Below are positions 36,501 to 46,689 of a stretch of DNA of 64,000 bases, piece by piece. Positions within the stretch are counted from its first letter, which is position 1, and the number at the start of each line of letters is the position of its first letter. The notes under the pieces are model-generated. The model did not search any database and was not told where the DNA came from. It worked only from the letters and a program-made list of their open reading frames with translations. The position numbers were made by a program, and so were the translations under genes. The stretch is from the NCBI GenBank assembly GCA_029582155.1, contig CM055902.1, positions 19,169,248 through 19,233,247 on the forward strand, in the 5' to 3' direction. The stretch comes from Panopea generosa. Taxonomy: Eukaryota > Mollusca > Bivalvia > Adapedonta > Hiatellidae.

Positions 36501-39500
36501 TTACCTCTCTTCACTGCCTTTCTTCCCGCCACGTAATTTGGATCGTTAAAGTCACTGACCCATGGCTTGCCTCCATGACCCATTGTAACTCTACAATCAA
36601 AGAAAATACCTTTTTAGGCTATCCAGACAAAAATTAATGAAATTCATTAATTTGCACTCTTTGATACTTTTTCTATTAACGGCCTCAGGATCTGTTTCAA
36701 CTCTTTGGATCATCCAGTTTCAACTATTATATATTGCCATAGTGCCAAGTAAAACATATATATCACATAACTATATTTGTGACATTCTAATGTATGTTTT
36801 TAATAGCGTCTAAAACCATTTTAAACACATAACAGGTAGTATGAGAGGTGAATCCTGAGACACTTTCAATCGGTGTGAAATTAAATAGCTATAGCTAGTT
36901 TGCTGTTAAAGGGAATTTATCAGGAATTTTCAAAATTTTAAAATTGGCTGAAAACATATTTTTCCAACAGATCATGCCTATATATATATACACTCACTGA
37001 CCCTGCATTGGCAAAAGGATATCTATTTAAACATGCCAAAATAATATATTAAAAAGAGTTGTCAGAAGACAACAAAGCTTGCTGATAGGAACAAACTAAT
37101 CAACAAAGCAAAGATTGAGATTGGAGGTAAACACCAAAATATAAATGCAAAATTTTAACCTGAGTGTCTACAGACGAAATATTAAATCCAAAAGGGCCAT
37201 AACTCTGCCAAAATGCAACCCCAAAATATGGTTCTTGTCTCTGTGTGTTCCATGGATGATGGTGAACATACATGTGACGTTTCATGCATATCCAACGAGT
37301 GATTGCATAGATATCTTACCAGATAAAAAAAATTAACCTGAAAAATTAAGTTAAAAAAGGGTCATAACTCTGCCAAAATGCAATGCAAAGTTATGGTTCT
37401 TGTCTCTGTGTGTTCCATTGATGATGGTGAACACACATGCAAAGTTTCATTCACATCCAATGACTGATTGCATAGATATCTTCAACGCAAAAGTTTAACC
37501 TGGGTGTCTACAGACGAAAAATTCAGTCCAAAAGGGCCATAACTCTGCCAAAATGCAACCCCAAGTTATGGTTCTTGTCTCTGTGTGTTCCATTGATGAT
37601 GGTGAACACACATGCAATGCTTCATTCACATCCAATGAGTGGTTGCATAGATATCTTAAACTTAAACGCAAAAGTTTAACCTGGGTGTCTACAGACGATG
37701 CTGCTGACAACACCACAGGGGTCATGGCAATAGCTTGGACATTTGCCCTGGTGAGCTAAAAAGGGATTTCCTAACTTGGGCTATATGCCTAGGTTAGACT
37801 AAAATAGATTTCCCGCTTAAAAGTGCAACATATTTTGTGATGTATTAAATGAGTCACATGATTTCCTTTTGATTTCAATCTGATTCGTTATGTACAGGGG
37901 CGCATCCAGGATTTCTATTTAGATGGGCACAACACAACACCTGAAAGGGCACACATGTGTAGCAATATAGTGAATTTTAATAAAATATAGGAGTTTATGG
38001 GGAGGGGGGCGTACTAGTAAAAATTGTTTCATTTTAGAATGAGTTTGAATGATGTCAAGCTGTATTTAAGTGCTGACTATGTTTAGAAAGGGGATTTTGT
38101 TTTAAGTTTACCACTCCAATTTAAGTATCAATTTTGTCACGTTTTGGTGGATTTGACAAACCAAACCATTTGGATTTTATTTATTAATGGTTATGAGATG
38201 CTTTTTATCCATTTTAGTAATAATTCTATTTTTTTAAGACGTGTATAGCATTTTCCCTTGATATATTCCCTTTAATGCAGTATGTCACGTTTTGACGGAT
38301 TTGACAAACCAAACCATTCGGATTTTATTTATTAATGGTTATGAGATGCTTTTTATCCATTTTAGTAATAATTCTATTTTTTAAGACATTTATAGCATTT
38401 TTCCCTGATATATTCCCTTTAATGCAGTGATTGTAGTATATGTTGATGTCGCAAAATGTTCAAATTTTAAATCATTGAGGTTTTAGATTAGACTACATAT
38501 TTTGGGCCAGATTATAGCTCTACTGGCCAAAGGCTTATGCAATGGAGTGTTGTCAGTTGTCTTTTATCCGTCGGTTAGCAGGACTTTCTCTGAAATCACT
38601 AGGCCAATTAAACTCAAATTTCACATGTTTCTATTGCATAGGAGACTATACAGAATAGTTTGTTTTTTTATCTAAAATTCAAGATGGCCACCATAACTTA
38701 TTATAGTAAACACTTAAAAAATCTTCTTCTCATGAACCACACAACAAATTTTGAAAATATTTATGTAGTAATGATAACTTACTTTAGTTCTATTAATTCT
38801 GCACAAATGGTGTCCCTGGGGTTAAAAATGACACCCCAACATGAGGGTCCGATTAGGGGACACATGTCATTATAATAACAAGAATTTCGCGGAATGATAT
38901 GTCTTGCTGTGTCCCCTTTGACTGTTGATACAAACATAGGAGAGAAAAAAATTAAAATACAATGACAAAAATGGCTGCATGTATCTGTAAAGCTAAAAAA
39001 TTATTGTTTTGATCCAGTGGTAACAGTGAAATGACAAAACAACTTCCATAATATATTAAAGAGTGGTTATTTACAATAGTTATTTGATTTGATGAATTTA
39101 TTAACAGCCACGATTTGCAAAAATATGACACAAGAATTTGCATTATATTCATGCAAAAAGTTATCTAACTTGGTAATAATGTTGTAGGTTTAATGACTAA
39201 GAAATATTGTAGGAAGTATTGTGTGAAGTTTCGATCAAATAAATTAAGTGATTTTTGAGATATGAACTTGATGGTTGTTGCACACAAAACTTTAACCAGT
39301 ATTTCAGCATCTGCAGTATAAAATGATGTTAGTTGTAACTGTGATCCAAGTATGAGTGTCCAAGCACTTGTACTTGTTGAGAAATAGTGTAAAAACGAAA
39401 ACTTAACGTTGGAGGTAAATGCAAAATTCAGCATCAAACAAAGTCAATTGACCATGCAATGTAGGTCATACTTAGCATCTGCAGTGTATAATGTGATACA

Positions 39501-42500
39501 GGGTGTTAGTTGTAACTATGATCCAAGTATGAGTGTCCTAGCACTTGTACTTGTGGAGAAATAGTGTAAAAATGAAAACTTATTGGAGGTAAATGCAAAA
39601 TTTAGCATCAAACAAAGTCAATGGACCATGCAATGTAGGTCATACTCGGCAACTGCAGTGTATAATGTGGTGCAGGGTGTTAGTTGTAATTATGATCCAA
39701 GTATGAGTGTCGTAGCACTTGTACTTGTTGAGAAATAGTGTAAAAACGAAAACTTAACATTGGAGGTAAATGCACAATTCAGCTTCAAACAAAGTCAATG
39801 GATCATGCAATGTAGATCATACTCAGCAGCTGCAGTGTATAATGTGATGCATGGTGTAAGTTGTAACTATGATCCAAGTATGAGTGTCCTAGCACTTGTA
39901 CTTGTTGAGAAATAGTGTAAAAATGAAAACTTAACGTTAGAGGTAAATGCAAAATTCAGCATCAAACAAAGCCAATGGATCATGCAATGTTGATCATACT
40001 CAGCATCTGCAGTGTATAGTGTGATGCAGGGTGTTAGTTGTAACTAAGATTAAAGTATGAGTGTCCTAGCACTTGTACTTGTTGAGAAATAGTGTAAAAA
40101 TGAAAACTTGACGTTAGAGGTAAATGCAAAATTCAGCTTCAAACAAAGTCAATGAATCATGCAATGTAGATCATACTCAGCATCTGCAGTGTATAGTGTG
40201 ATGCAGGGTGTAAGTTGTAACTATGATCCAAGTATGAGTGTCGTAGCACTTGTACTTGTTGAGAAATAGTGTAAAAATGAAAACTTAACGTTGGAGGTAA
40301 ATGCAAAATTCAGCTACAAACAAAGTCAATGGATCATGCAATGTAGATCATACTCAGCATCTGCAGTGTATAGTGTGATGCAGGGTGTTAGTTGTAACTA
40401 TGATTAAAGTATGAGTGTCCTAGCACTTGTACTTGATGAGAAATAGTGTAACAATGAAAACTTAACGTTGGAGGTAAATACAAAATTCAGCTTCAAACAA
40501 AGTCAATGGATCATGCAATGTAGATCATACTCAGCATCTGCAGTGTATAGTGTGATGCAGGGTGTTAGTTGTAACTAAGATTAAAGTATGAGTGTCCTAG
40601 CACTTGTACTTGTTGAGAAATAGTGTAAAAATGAAAACTTAACGTTAGAGGTAAATGCAAAATTCAGCTTCAAAGTCAATGGGTCATGCAATGTAGATCA
40701 TACTCAGCATCTGCAGTGTATAATGTGATGCAGGGTGTAAGTTGTAACTATGATCCAAGTATGAGTGTCGTAGAACTTGTACTTGTTGAGAAATAGTGTA
40801 AAAACGAAAACTTAACGTTGGAGGTAAATGCAAAATTCAGCATCAATGGACCATGCAATGTAGGTCATACTTAGCATCTGCAGTGTATAATGTGATGCAG
40901 GGTGTTAGTTGTAACTATGATCCAAGTATGAGTGTCGTAGCACTTGTACTTGTTGAGAAATAGTGTAAAAGGTTTGTAGAGTTGATCGCCAAAATGATCA
41001 TATACGACAGGGTCTCCTTTTTCTTCTCAAATTTCATTTTTTTTTCATGTTAAATTTATATATGAAAGCTGAAACAAATAAAATAAAAAAAAAAATCACA
41101 AAATAAACCAAACGCAACAAGCATATCAATCAAATGCGGAAGATGTATGAATATTCATTAAAGTCCGGATATGTTGATTGATTGATTGAATATTTAGCGT
41201 CATTTTTTTGGCACTGAGGGCTAACAGAAAATCAGTTAACCTAAACACTGTTTCCTGGGATCCTGAAAGGAAAACCAGTAACCGAGCACACCCCATCTCC
41301 GCAAGTAACTGACAACTTCCCCACTTAAATCAGCGGTGAGAGACGAGAATTATGAGATACAATGTCGTTTATCAATCATCACGGAGACTGTTGCCAGGCG
41401 GGGCCTCGAACTCACGACCCCTGAATTGATAGTCAGACATATGTCACTGACTGAGCTAATTGGGCCGGGCTTTTCCGGATATAAGTACTGTGATTAATGT
41501 TTAAACATTAAAAACTAAATCAATTATTACAGTAAACATCTTACTTTATTTCATTTGGACTACCTCGGTCTTTATGCACTTTTTGTATGTGTTCAGTTAC
41601 AAGTTCTGATACTTTGTCGGGCTGCATATCTGGGACGAGACGAATCGAGAACTTTCCAATCACCTTCCTAGGAATGACAGTTTTGGCCCCTGCACCACTG
41701 AATGCTCCCTCTATGCCTGCAAAATATTTGTGTTTTTTTTTCAATTTTCTGAAATTGAGAAAAGATAAAAATTGACAGCAGACAATATCACTGGTAGTTG
41801 GACCCTGGACGAATACTATAAGGTTATTTTACAGTGTTTTGTACAATATGGGAATATAATTGTATGAGTATGTACTGTGGTGGAAACCATATTGGAATCG
41901 GCACCTAAATCAAGAAAAATCAAGTAAATAAACCGTGTGTTCAAAGCGGCAGATGAAGGAAGTTGCAGTGACAGATATACAGATTTTCTCAACATCATCA
42001 TGTGGAACATTTCGTCAGTTGTTAGTTTTTATTGTTGAAATTTCTACTAAAGTTATTTCCTTTTTTTTTTAAGACGCCATCTTGAATTTTAAACTGAACA
42101 ATATAAAAATTATTGGATCCAATAAACTTCTACATATTGTATGGTCACGAGGTAACATCTGGAGTACATGATTGACTATACACTTACACGTAGTTATTTA
42201 TAACTCAATATTTCACACTTGTAAGCAAAAGGTTATTTATGGCGTCCAATTTCATTTGTTGAGGAAGAACTCAGAATAAATCTGAGAACAACTTATCTTC
42301 TGCAAGTTACTGAAAACCTTCCTCATACAAAAACATTGATCTGGGTTGTACTCGATGCTGCAATCTCAGTGATGAGAGGCAAATGGTCATGTGACAATCA
42401 TGTGATAACACAAGATACCTCTGCCAAGGAGATATATTGTGGGAAAAGTTAGGGTACCATGTAATGATAAAGAGGGATATCTCCAGCGAGCCATCAACAC

Positions 42501-45500
42501 ATCTGCCTTGGTATCATGTATAAGCTTGTTCACACCAATATCTGACTTGTACTCTGCCTACAAAACACAACAAATTCATGTAATTATTTGTGAATTTAGA
42601 AGATGGACAGGGAATCTGAACCACACAAACTTCAGATTTTTGTAATATTAACAAAAGATACATGTACATATTTTAATACACATTTACGATTGATAAACTC
42701 ATAATTTGAAGTTCATTCTCAGTATTTTAATAGTTATTTACATAAACATTCTGACCAAGTTTGATCAGGATCAGATAACATCTGAGGGTGCTACAGTGTT
42801 TACAAGATAAAAATCAGCATTTTTACCACCAGTCAAGGTTCTCTGTCTATTCTGGTTCAATATAGCTAGTTCAAGAACTGGTCCAAGTTTTGATAGATAA
42901 AAGCATTTTGGCCATGATTAGACAGGATTGGATGAAAACTGAAAGTGCTTCACAAATTAGTGAACATACAACGCATGATGAACAGACGGACAGATAGGCA
43001 AACACATCACATAAGCTTGCTTTTGGCCAGCAGAGCTAAAAATATGAAAAAACTAAATGGCAGCTATGTTGTCCTCTTTACACCAATCCAAATCAATATT
43101 GTTATGTATATTTCTGTTTTTTCTTTTTCGTTTTTTTTTTAAATGGGGTTAAACGCCATTTTCAACTCATTTCGGATCATACATGTATATGGCATATCTA
43201 GTTTTTATTGGTTGAGAAGAATCTGAGTAGAACCACTCCTTTCACAAGTAACTGGCAAACTTTCTAACATAAAGTTCTTGGAGCAAGAGGCACTCAAACC
43301 TATGACCTAAGCTGAGAGAGGTAAATGATCTTGAAACAGCACCTAAAACGGACCCTGTGTATATTTCTCAACTACGTTTTAATAAGGTTTAAATGTAATA
43401 GGAATGTTTACATCCAGGTGTGCAGATCTTTTGCTTACACAAAATCTGGACATATGAGCAAATAAACAGTTATAAGGACAGAATGAAACAAAAAGTACCC
43501 CAACAGTTTCAAGTTCCAATGGTAGGAAACTAACACAAATCTGCATATAATAAAATCTTAACCTACCTGGTCAAAATCTATTGGTTTATACAGTTCTTTT
43601 TCCTCTTCTGTCAGTTCGGCCACGGCATCGTTGATCCCAGGTATCAGGATTTTACCTTTGACATCCACCAGCGTATTGAAGATGGCCACCAAGTCAGACA
43701 TTGCTTCATGGCTGCAAGTACAGTAAGCAAGGAAACATAACAAGGAAAGTGTGAAATCTTTGTGAAGTTTCGTCTATATTACATTACCATAAAGTGACTA
43801 TTAAAGAAAGTATACCAGGAAAGAAAGTTTACCAGGTTTTTCTTTTTAAATTTTGAAGTTGAAACTTTTTTACTCCAATATACAATGTATTATGCCCATA
43901 TACTTTCACTGAGCCAGTACTGCCAAAGGATACCAATTAAAGCATGCAAACATATATTACTGTTAAGGATTTCCTAACTTGACCTCCAGGCCAAGGTTAA
44001 ACTAAAAAAGATAAATCTTCCTTAAAATATATTTTGTGATGTATCAAACACGAGTTGTGATTTCTTTGAAATTAATAACTGATCCATTATATCTTGTTAT
44101 AATTTGTTGATTTGTTTCATCTTAGAAATAATCCAAATGACAAGGCGAGGTCATTAAGCAGTATGTGCGTAATATGTATTTTTAAAATAGTGATTTTGTT
44201 GAAACTTCAACACTCAAATTAAAATATATGGATGATATATTTTGTGATGTATCAAATATGAGTTGTGATTTCATTGAATTTTAGAACTGATCGTCATAAT
44301 TATCTTGTTATATTTTGTTGATTCGTTTCATCTTAGAAATAATCCAAATGACAAGGTGAGATCATTAAGCAGTATGTGCGTAATATGTATTTTTAAAATA
44401 GGGATTTTGTTGAAATTTCAACACTCAAATTCGAATATATGGGTAATATATAGAAATATTCAGCTTCAATATGCCAAAGTCGTGTACGTGATTTTGACTT
44501 CTGTAGTCATGTTATGCTGAACACATCTGGGAAGTTATTGAAATATTGGTTCATGTATTTTGAAGTAACAGTGTTGACATGGCCAACAAAGCAGTATGTA
44601 GATATTCACAGCCTCCAAATTTTTTTTTGATGCCAAGCCTTTACATGCCCAAATCATATATGTGATCTTGACCTTCAAGATAGCCCCCCCCCCCCCCCCC
44701 CCAGTTTTGGGCGTGATCGACACATCATCATACAGTATATGGGCCATGTATTTGGATGTTACAGAATGAATACAAAGTATGGATTGATGTTCCAACAAAT
44801 GGGTATTTTAATGCTTTTTCTGCACCCAGCTGATTACTTGTGTGAATTTTAGCCACATAAAAGCATATTTTAGGTGTCTAGAAGCAGCCACATAATTTCT
44901 TTAACTGTTTTTCAACCGTCAATAAAAAATTACTAACCCTAGACACTTAAATATCAATTTGCGGGTGCAGACTGACAATCTTGACAGACAGACAGAATTG
45001 AGCAGGCCTATAACCCTCAAACCAGTTTTCAACCTGCAGGGGACTAATAATTAACGACTAAACCATTTTAAAGTTGGTCTTTAAACCAAATAGCATCTAA
45101 TCTCGTTAAACATTTTAAGGTTGAAAAAAGCTCCCCCCACACCCATTATTTATTTGAGCGTATATGTACTGAGCAGAACAGCTAACCTGCCACTCTCGTA
45201 CATGTATTTCCAATGTCTTTTTCAAAACAATGAGAAGCATTATTCATTTTTTACCAAATTAACATACAATTATGTATTTATTCTACTTAGCCTAAATGTT
45301 CTTTCTTATCGAAGTCCAAATTTCAGAGAAATTGCTTTTATACTTTTAGAGAAAATACATAAAATGTTAGGTACATAAAATGTCCGGTGACGGGTTAGCT
45401 GTTCTGTTCAGTACACTATGTATACTTACACTGTTCCACCAAACAGTCCACTGTGTAAATCCTTGGAGGCACACTGTATTTCAACGAAGAAGTAGCAGAT

Positions 45501-46460
45501 CCCCCTGAAACAGTTGTTTATTCATTCAACATTAGTAAATGTAATCTCATAACATAACAATCATATAGATTTGATAATTATGGTACTTATATATAGTAAT
45601 TATATAATATATATTTTCAGCTCCATAAATAACTTTCTGAGTCAGTTTTCTGGGTAAAACCAGACCGGGTTTGTTTGCAAGAGGCCATCAGTGCTGCATT
45701 CAGTTTGGTTAACCCTTTACTCCATAGATAAGCGTTTTCCCGCACCAATCACAGAATGCCTTTGAAAACAGTGCAGGAAGAGTTCAGATTGCTCGTAACA
45801 AGTAATCTGAACACTTCCTGCACTGTTTTCCACTCTGTCAGTTAATATAAACATATTTCACCCAATAATTCAAAAGCCATCTATATTAGTTGTCCAAAGG
45901 CGTCTATATTAGGTGTCCAAAGGCGTCTATATTAGAGGTGTCCAAATGCGTCTATATTAGAGGTGTCAAAATGAAGTAATGGGTTAAGCACTTGCTGACA
46001 TTATCTATTTCTATTTTCCTGGTTACTAGTTCAACCTTAAATAAGCATGCATTTCATGATAAATTTAGGGAAGCAGGCAACAAATGTGTTTGCTGTTAAA
46101 TGGTATGAAACGCAGCTCAAGTCGAGTCTGGGATCAAACCTGTGACCTCTACAGTGAGTAGTCAACACTCTATCCTTCACATTTCTGCCCTGGTTTACAT
46201 TGAGTTTATAAGTATCTTTCAAGGATTTGAAGTGAGGATGGAAAATTCCATTTGAAGGGATAACAGTTTTGGCAGTAATGAGGCTCCTGCCAGGACAACT
46301 TCGAACATGGTTCGTCTAACATGTTTCACAATCAATGTAAAAATTACAATAAAAAAGCGTAAACTGATCAGCCAGCAATAGCCTACCTCAGTCCATAGGT
46401 TATGCATGGCTTCTTCTTGCCAAGCCAGTAGTTGTCTGATATGCACACAAAGTCAACACC
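24519..46460 (-). CDS. CNDP2: Cytosolic non-specific dipeptidase (M20 family), C-terminal 288 residues
   Basis: Exons in transcript order: 46460-46387, 45504-45430, 43711-43567, 42557-42458, 41716-41545, then one of 36590-36505 or 35764-35676, then 30107-29941 and 24566-24519. With one alternative exon they give 288 codons plus stop, matching human CNDP2 from about residue 188 to its end at 475. Residues visible by human numbering: Asp195 (ISDNYW, metal), His228 (LHSG), Thr330 (GAKTVIP), Arg343 (FSIRLVP), Ser417 (EGGSIPV) and His445 (DDGAHSQ, metal). CNDP2 is a Mn2+-dependent homodimer that hydrolyses Cys-Gly and other dipeptides in the cytosol. The N-terminal exons with the remaining metal ligands are not found up to the window end. 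The gene is convergent with the LRP gene. Confidence 0.93.
25715..29940. repeat. 33-bp minisatellite, about 128 units, in the last CNDP2 intron
   Basis: The plus-strand unit is ACTCACCCCATTCATGTAGC plus TGTATTTTGTTTC. Read on the minus strand it is AAATACAACTACATGAATGG followed by GGTGAGT, a copy of the CNDP2 exon end plus its splice donor. The period is a multiple of three, so long open frames exist in several frames (one of 1250 codons, [11 protein letters not shown] repeated). These are judged non-coding. Confidence 0.95.
27048..29159. repeat. Higher-order duplication inside the 33-bp minisatellite
   Basis: Two successive blocks of 1056 bp (32 units) carry the same unusual unit variants in the same order; for example, sites at 27063, 27577 and 27775 recur at 28119, 28633 and 28831. 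Confidence 0.85.
29941..30107 (-). CDS. CNDP2: CNDP2 exon: metal-binding His445 region
   Basis: Acceptor GATAG. It encodes [20 protein letters not shown], then [20 protein letters not shown] and [15 protein letters not shown]. Donor GTGAGT lies at 29940-29935. Very close to the human sequence. The 33-bp array begins exactly at its donor. Confidence 0.95.
30868..31052. repeat. Partial tandem duplication flanking the mariner insertion
   Basis: TCTAATATTCTG..AAATAAAGAA recurs at 30869 and 31022. The second copy is interrupted by the mariner element and continues at 32480 (ACATGTACAAAGTTTTATT). This fixes the pre-insertion site. Confidence 0.6.
31054..32477. mobile_element. Mariner-like element, degenerate
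   Basis: 27-bp terminal inverted repeats start CGAGGGACATTCAAAAATAA on the left and CGAGGGATGTTCAAAAATAA on the right (25 of 27 match). Flanking TA lies at 31052-31053 and 32478-32479. Length 1424 bp, usual for mariner. Inside is a broken minus-strand transposase. Confidence 0.9.
31330..32150 (-). pseudogene. Broken mariner transposase
   Basis: Minus-strand translation shows [20 protein letters not shown], then a stop, [13 protein letters not shown] and FDKW-like pieces in shifting frames. HQDNAPPHT holds the second catalytic Asp of the mariner DDD motif. Stops and frameshifts make it non-functional. Confidence 0.8.
33060..33276. repeat. 26-bp minisatellite, proximal part
   Basis: Units of GATAAGAATAGGTAAGAATC plus AGTTGA, here more diverged (GGTTGAG, GCTGAG). 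It continues after a SINE at 33723. In the CNDP2 intron 30108-35675. Confidence 0.85.
33277..33722 (-). mobile_element. SINE family D, longer copy, inserted in a minisatellite
   Basis: A (GAAT)n tail at 33277-33301 is followed by AGGGTTTTACGGCGTACCAA, GAAGGAAGATTCCAGGTTCA and an unrelated head. Minisatellite units resume at 33723. A shorter copy lies at 22180-22361, also inside a minisatellite. Confidence 0.75.
33723..34794. repeat. 26-bp minisatellite, main part
   Basis: About 40 units of GATAAGAATAGGTAAGAATC plus AGTTGA with small variants (AATATGTAAG, GTGATAAG). Each typical unit has AG/GTAAGA on the plus strand, antisense to CNDP2. Confidence 0.95.
34796..35088 (-). repeat. tRNA-headed SINE, family B, inserted in a minisatellite
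   Basis: A (GATT)n tail is on the left, then the family B body, with a tRNA-like head on the right (TAGCTCAGTCGGTTACGCGT on the minus strand, then GAGTTTGAATCCCC). Minisatellite units flank both sides. This is the best-preserved copy in the window. Confidence 0.85.
35089..35235. repeat. 26-bp minisatellite, distal part
   Basis: The array resumes after the SINE (GTTGAGATAAGAATCAGCTG) and fades out near 35235. Confidence 0.8.
35676..35764 (-). CDS. CNDP2: CNDP2 alternative exon b (GGGG version)
   Basis: Acceptor CTACAG, 89 bp, donor GTAAAC. It encodes [20 protein letters not shown] then VAGRNAVKT. It starts and ends in the same phases as exon a, is homologous to it throughout, and is one codon longer. 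It has Gly where exon a and human CNDP2 have His (GHGG, human His380). All codons are open and both splice sites are canonical. Confidence 0.85.
36128..36362 (-). repeat. tRNA-headed SINE, family A
   Basis: The minus strand reads a head with TGGCCGAGTGTTCTAAGGCG, then B box AGGTTCGAGTCG, GTTACTTGCGGATGGACAG, and tail GTTGAAAATGGCGTTAAACC. It lies between the two alternative CNDP2 exons. Confidence 0.85.
36505..36590 (-). CDS. CNDP2: CNDP2 alternative exon a (GHGG version)
   Basis: Acceptor TTGTAG, 86 bp, donor GTAAAC. It encodes [20 protein letters not shown] then AGRKAVKR, aligning with human [20 protein letters not shown]. It completes the split Lys codon from the exon ending at 41545 and the split Val codon of the exon at 30107. 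Confidence 0.92.
37120..37760. repeat. Dispersed repeat with three internal ~165-175 bp modules
   Basis: GGTTCTTGTCTCTGTGTGTT recurs near 37230, 37395 and 37570, with AAGGGCCATAACTCTGCCAA between. Inverted relative to 7420-7735. In a CNDP2 intron. Confidence 0.85.
37757..38130. repeat. Dispersed repeat related to 43972-44460
   Basis: Both share GGATTTCCTAACTTG, AGGTTA(G/A)ACTAAAA, ATATTTTGTGATGTAT and a GATTTTGTTxxAA..CAAT(T/A)T order. Function unknown. Confidence 0.55.
38136..38431. repeat. 148-bp tandem duplication
   Basis: GTCACGTTTTGGTGGATTTG at 38136 recurs at 38284 with the following about 140 bp nearly identical. Confidence 0.9.
39270..40970. repeat. 177-bp satellite, about nine to ten units
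   Basis: GAGAAATAGTGTAAAAA recurs near 39379, 39556, 39730, 39907, 40084, 40261, 40438, 40615, 40788 and 40955, mostly 177 bp apart. The unit also has GATCCAAGTATGAGTGTC and CATCTGCAGTGTATA. In the intron before the alternative exons. Confidence 0.95.
41165..41470 (-). repeat. tRNA-headed SINE, family B
   Basis: A short (GATT)n tail on the left, the family B body, and a tRNA-like head on the right ending GGGCCGGGC. It ends about 75 bp from the CNDP2 exon at 41545. Confidence 0.85.
41545..41716 (-). CDS. CNDP2: CNDP2 exon: dimerisation/substrate-binding region
   Basis: Acceptor TTGCAG and donor GTAAGA. It encodes [20 protein letters not shown], then [20 protein letters not shown] and [17 protein letters not shown](K). 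Contains the Thr330 and Arg343 equivalents. Ends with two bases of a Lys codon. Confidence 0.93.
42237..42420 (-). repeat. Degenerate SINE, family A
   Basis: Collinear with family A (TTTGTTGAGGAAGAACTCAG, CAAGTTACTGAAAAC, AGTGATGAGAGGCAAATG), without a clear tRNA head. Confidence 0.55.
42458..42557 (-). CDS. CNDP2: CNDP2 exon: [12 protein letters not shown] region
   Basis: Acceptor TTTGTAG. It encodes [20 protein letters not shown] then [13 protein letters not shown]; the donor is GTACCC, weaker than usual. Aligns with human [25 protein letters not shown]. The reading frame joins both neighbours. Confidence 0.9.
43141..43350 (-). repeat. SINE, family A
   Basis: The minus strand contains GTTGAAAATGGCGTTTAACC, TTGGTTGAGAAGAA and CAAGATCATTTACCTCTC in family A order, with a degraded head. 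Confidence 0.7.
43567..43711 (-). CDS. CNDP2: CNDP2 exon: HEAMSDLV region
   Basis: Acceptor CTTGCAG and donor GTAGGT. It encodes [20 protein letters not shown], then [20 protein letters not shown] and YKPIDFDQ. Aligns with human HEAMTDLILLMGSLVDKRGN. Confidence 0.93.
43972..44460. repeat. Dispersed repeat with a ~211-bp tandem duplication
   Basis: CTTAGAAATAATCCAAATGA at 44121 recurs at 44332, with GTCATTAAGCAGTATGTGCG downstream of each. Related to 37757-38130. Confidence 0.8.
44684..44702 (+). repeat. C homopolymer run
   Basis: About 19 C in a CNDP2 intron, or G on the CNDP2 sense strand. Confidence 0.85.
45430..45504 (-). CDS. CNDP2: CNDP2 exon: His228 region
   Basis: Acceptor TTTCAG and donor GTAAGT. 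It encodes [20 protein letters not shown] then FGGT and a split Val codon. LHSG carries the His228 equivalent, which I recall reaches into the partner subunit's active site. Confidence 0.93.
45713..45983. mobile_element. piggyBac-type MITE, copy 3 (inverted)
   Basis: TTAA at 45709-45712 and 45984-45987. Termini CCCTTTACTCCATAG and GAAGTAATGGG. Internal palindrome as in copies 1 and 2. One end has a short motif, GGCGTCTATATTAG, amplified about three to four times. Confidence 0.85.
46060..46190 (-). repeat. tRNA-like SINE relic
   Basis: The minus strand shows a B-box-like AGGTTTGATCCCAGAC and a head-like GGATAGAGTGTTGACTACTC. Degenerate. Confidence 0.4.
46387..46460 (-). CDS. CNDP2: CNDP2 exon: metal-binding Asp195 region
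   Basis: Acceptor TTTCAG and donor GTAGGC. It encodes [20 protein letters not shown] then TYGL(R), nearly identical to human [20 protein letters not shown]. It begins in phase 0. No exon that could precede it was found upstream in the window. Confidence 0.95.
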
Positions 46461-46689
46461 CTGAAAGTTATGAGAAAAACAAACCATTCATTATATTGCA
46501 TGAAGACATTCTTTTATATATATTTTTTTTCTTTTCTTTTTTTTTTAAATTTCAACACATTTCAGGTTATATAAAATGCTCTCCAAAATAAAAAGAGAAA
46601 ATCCAAAAGTGTGTTTTACCCCTACAAATCAGCTGAATTGGACTTAAAGTACGAATGAGACCAATAAAGTGATATATTTTCGAGATATA

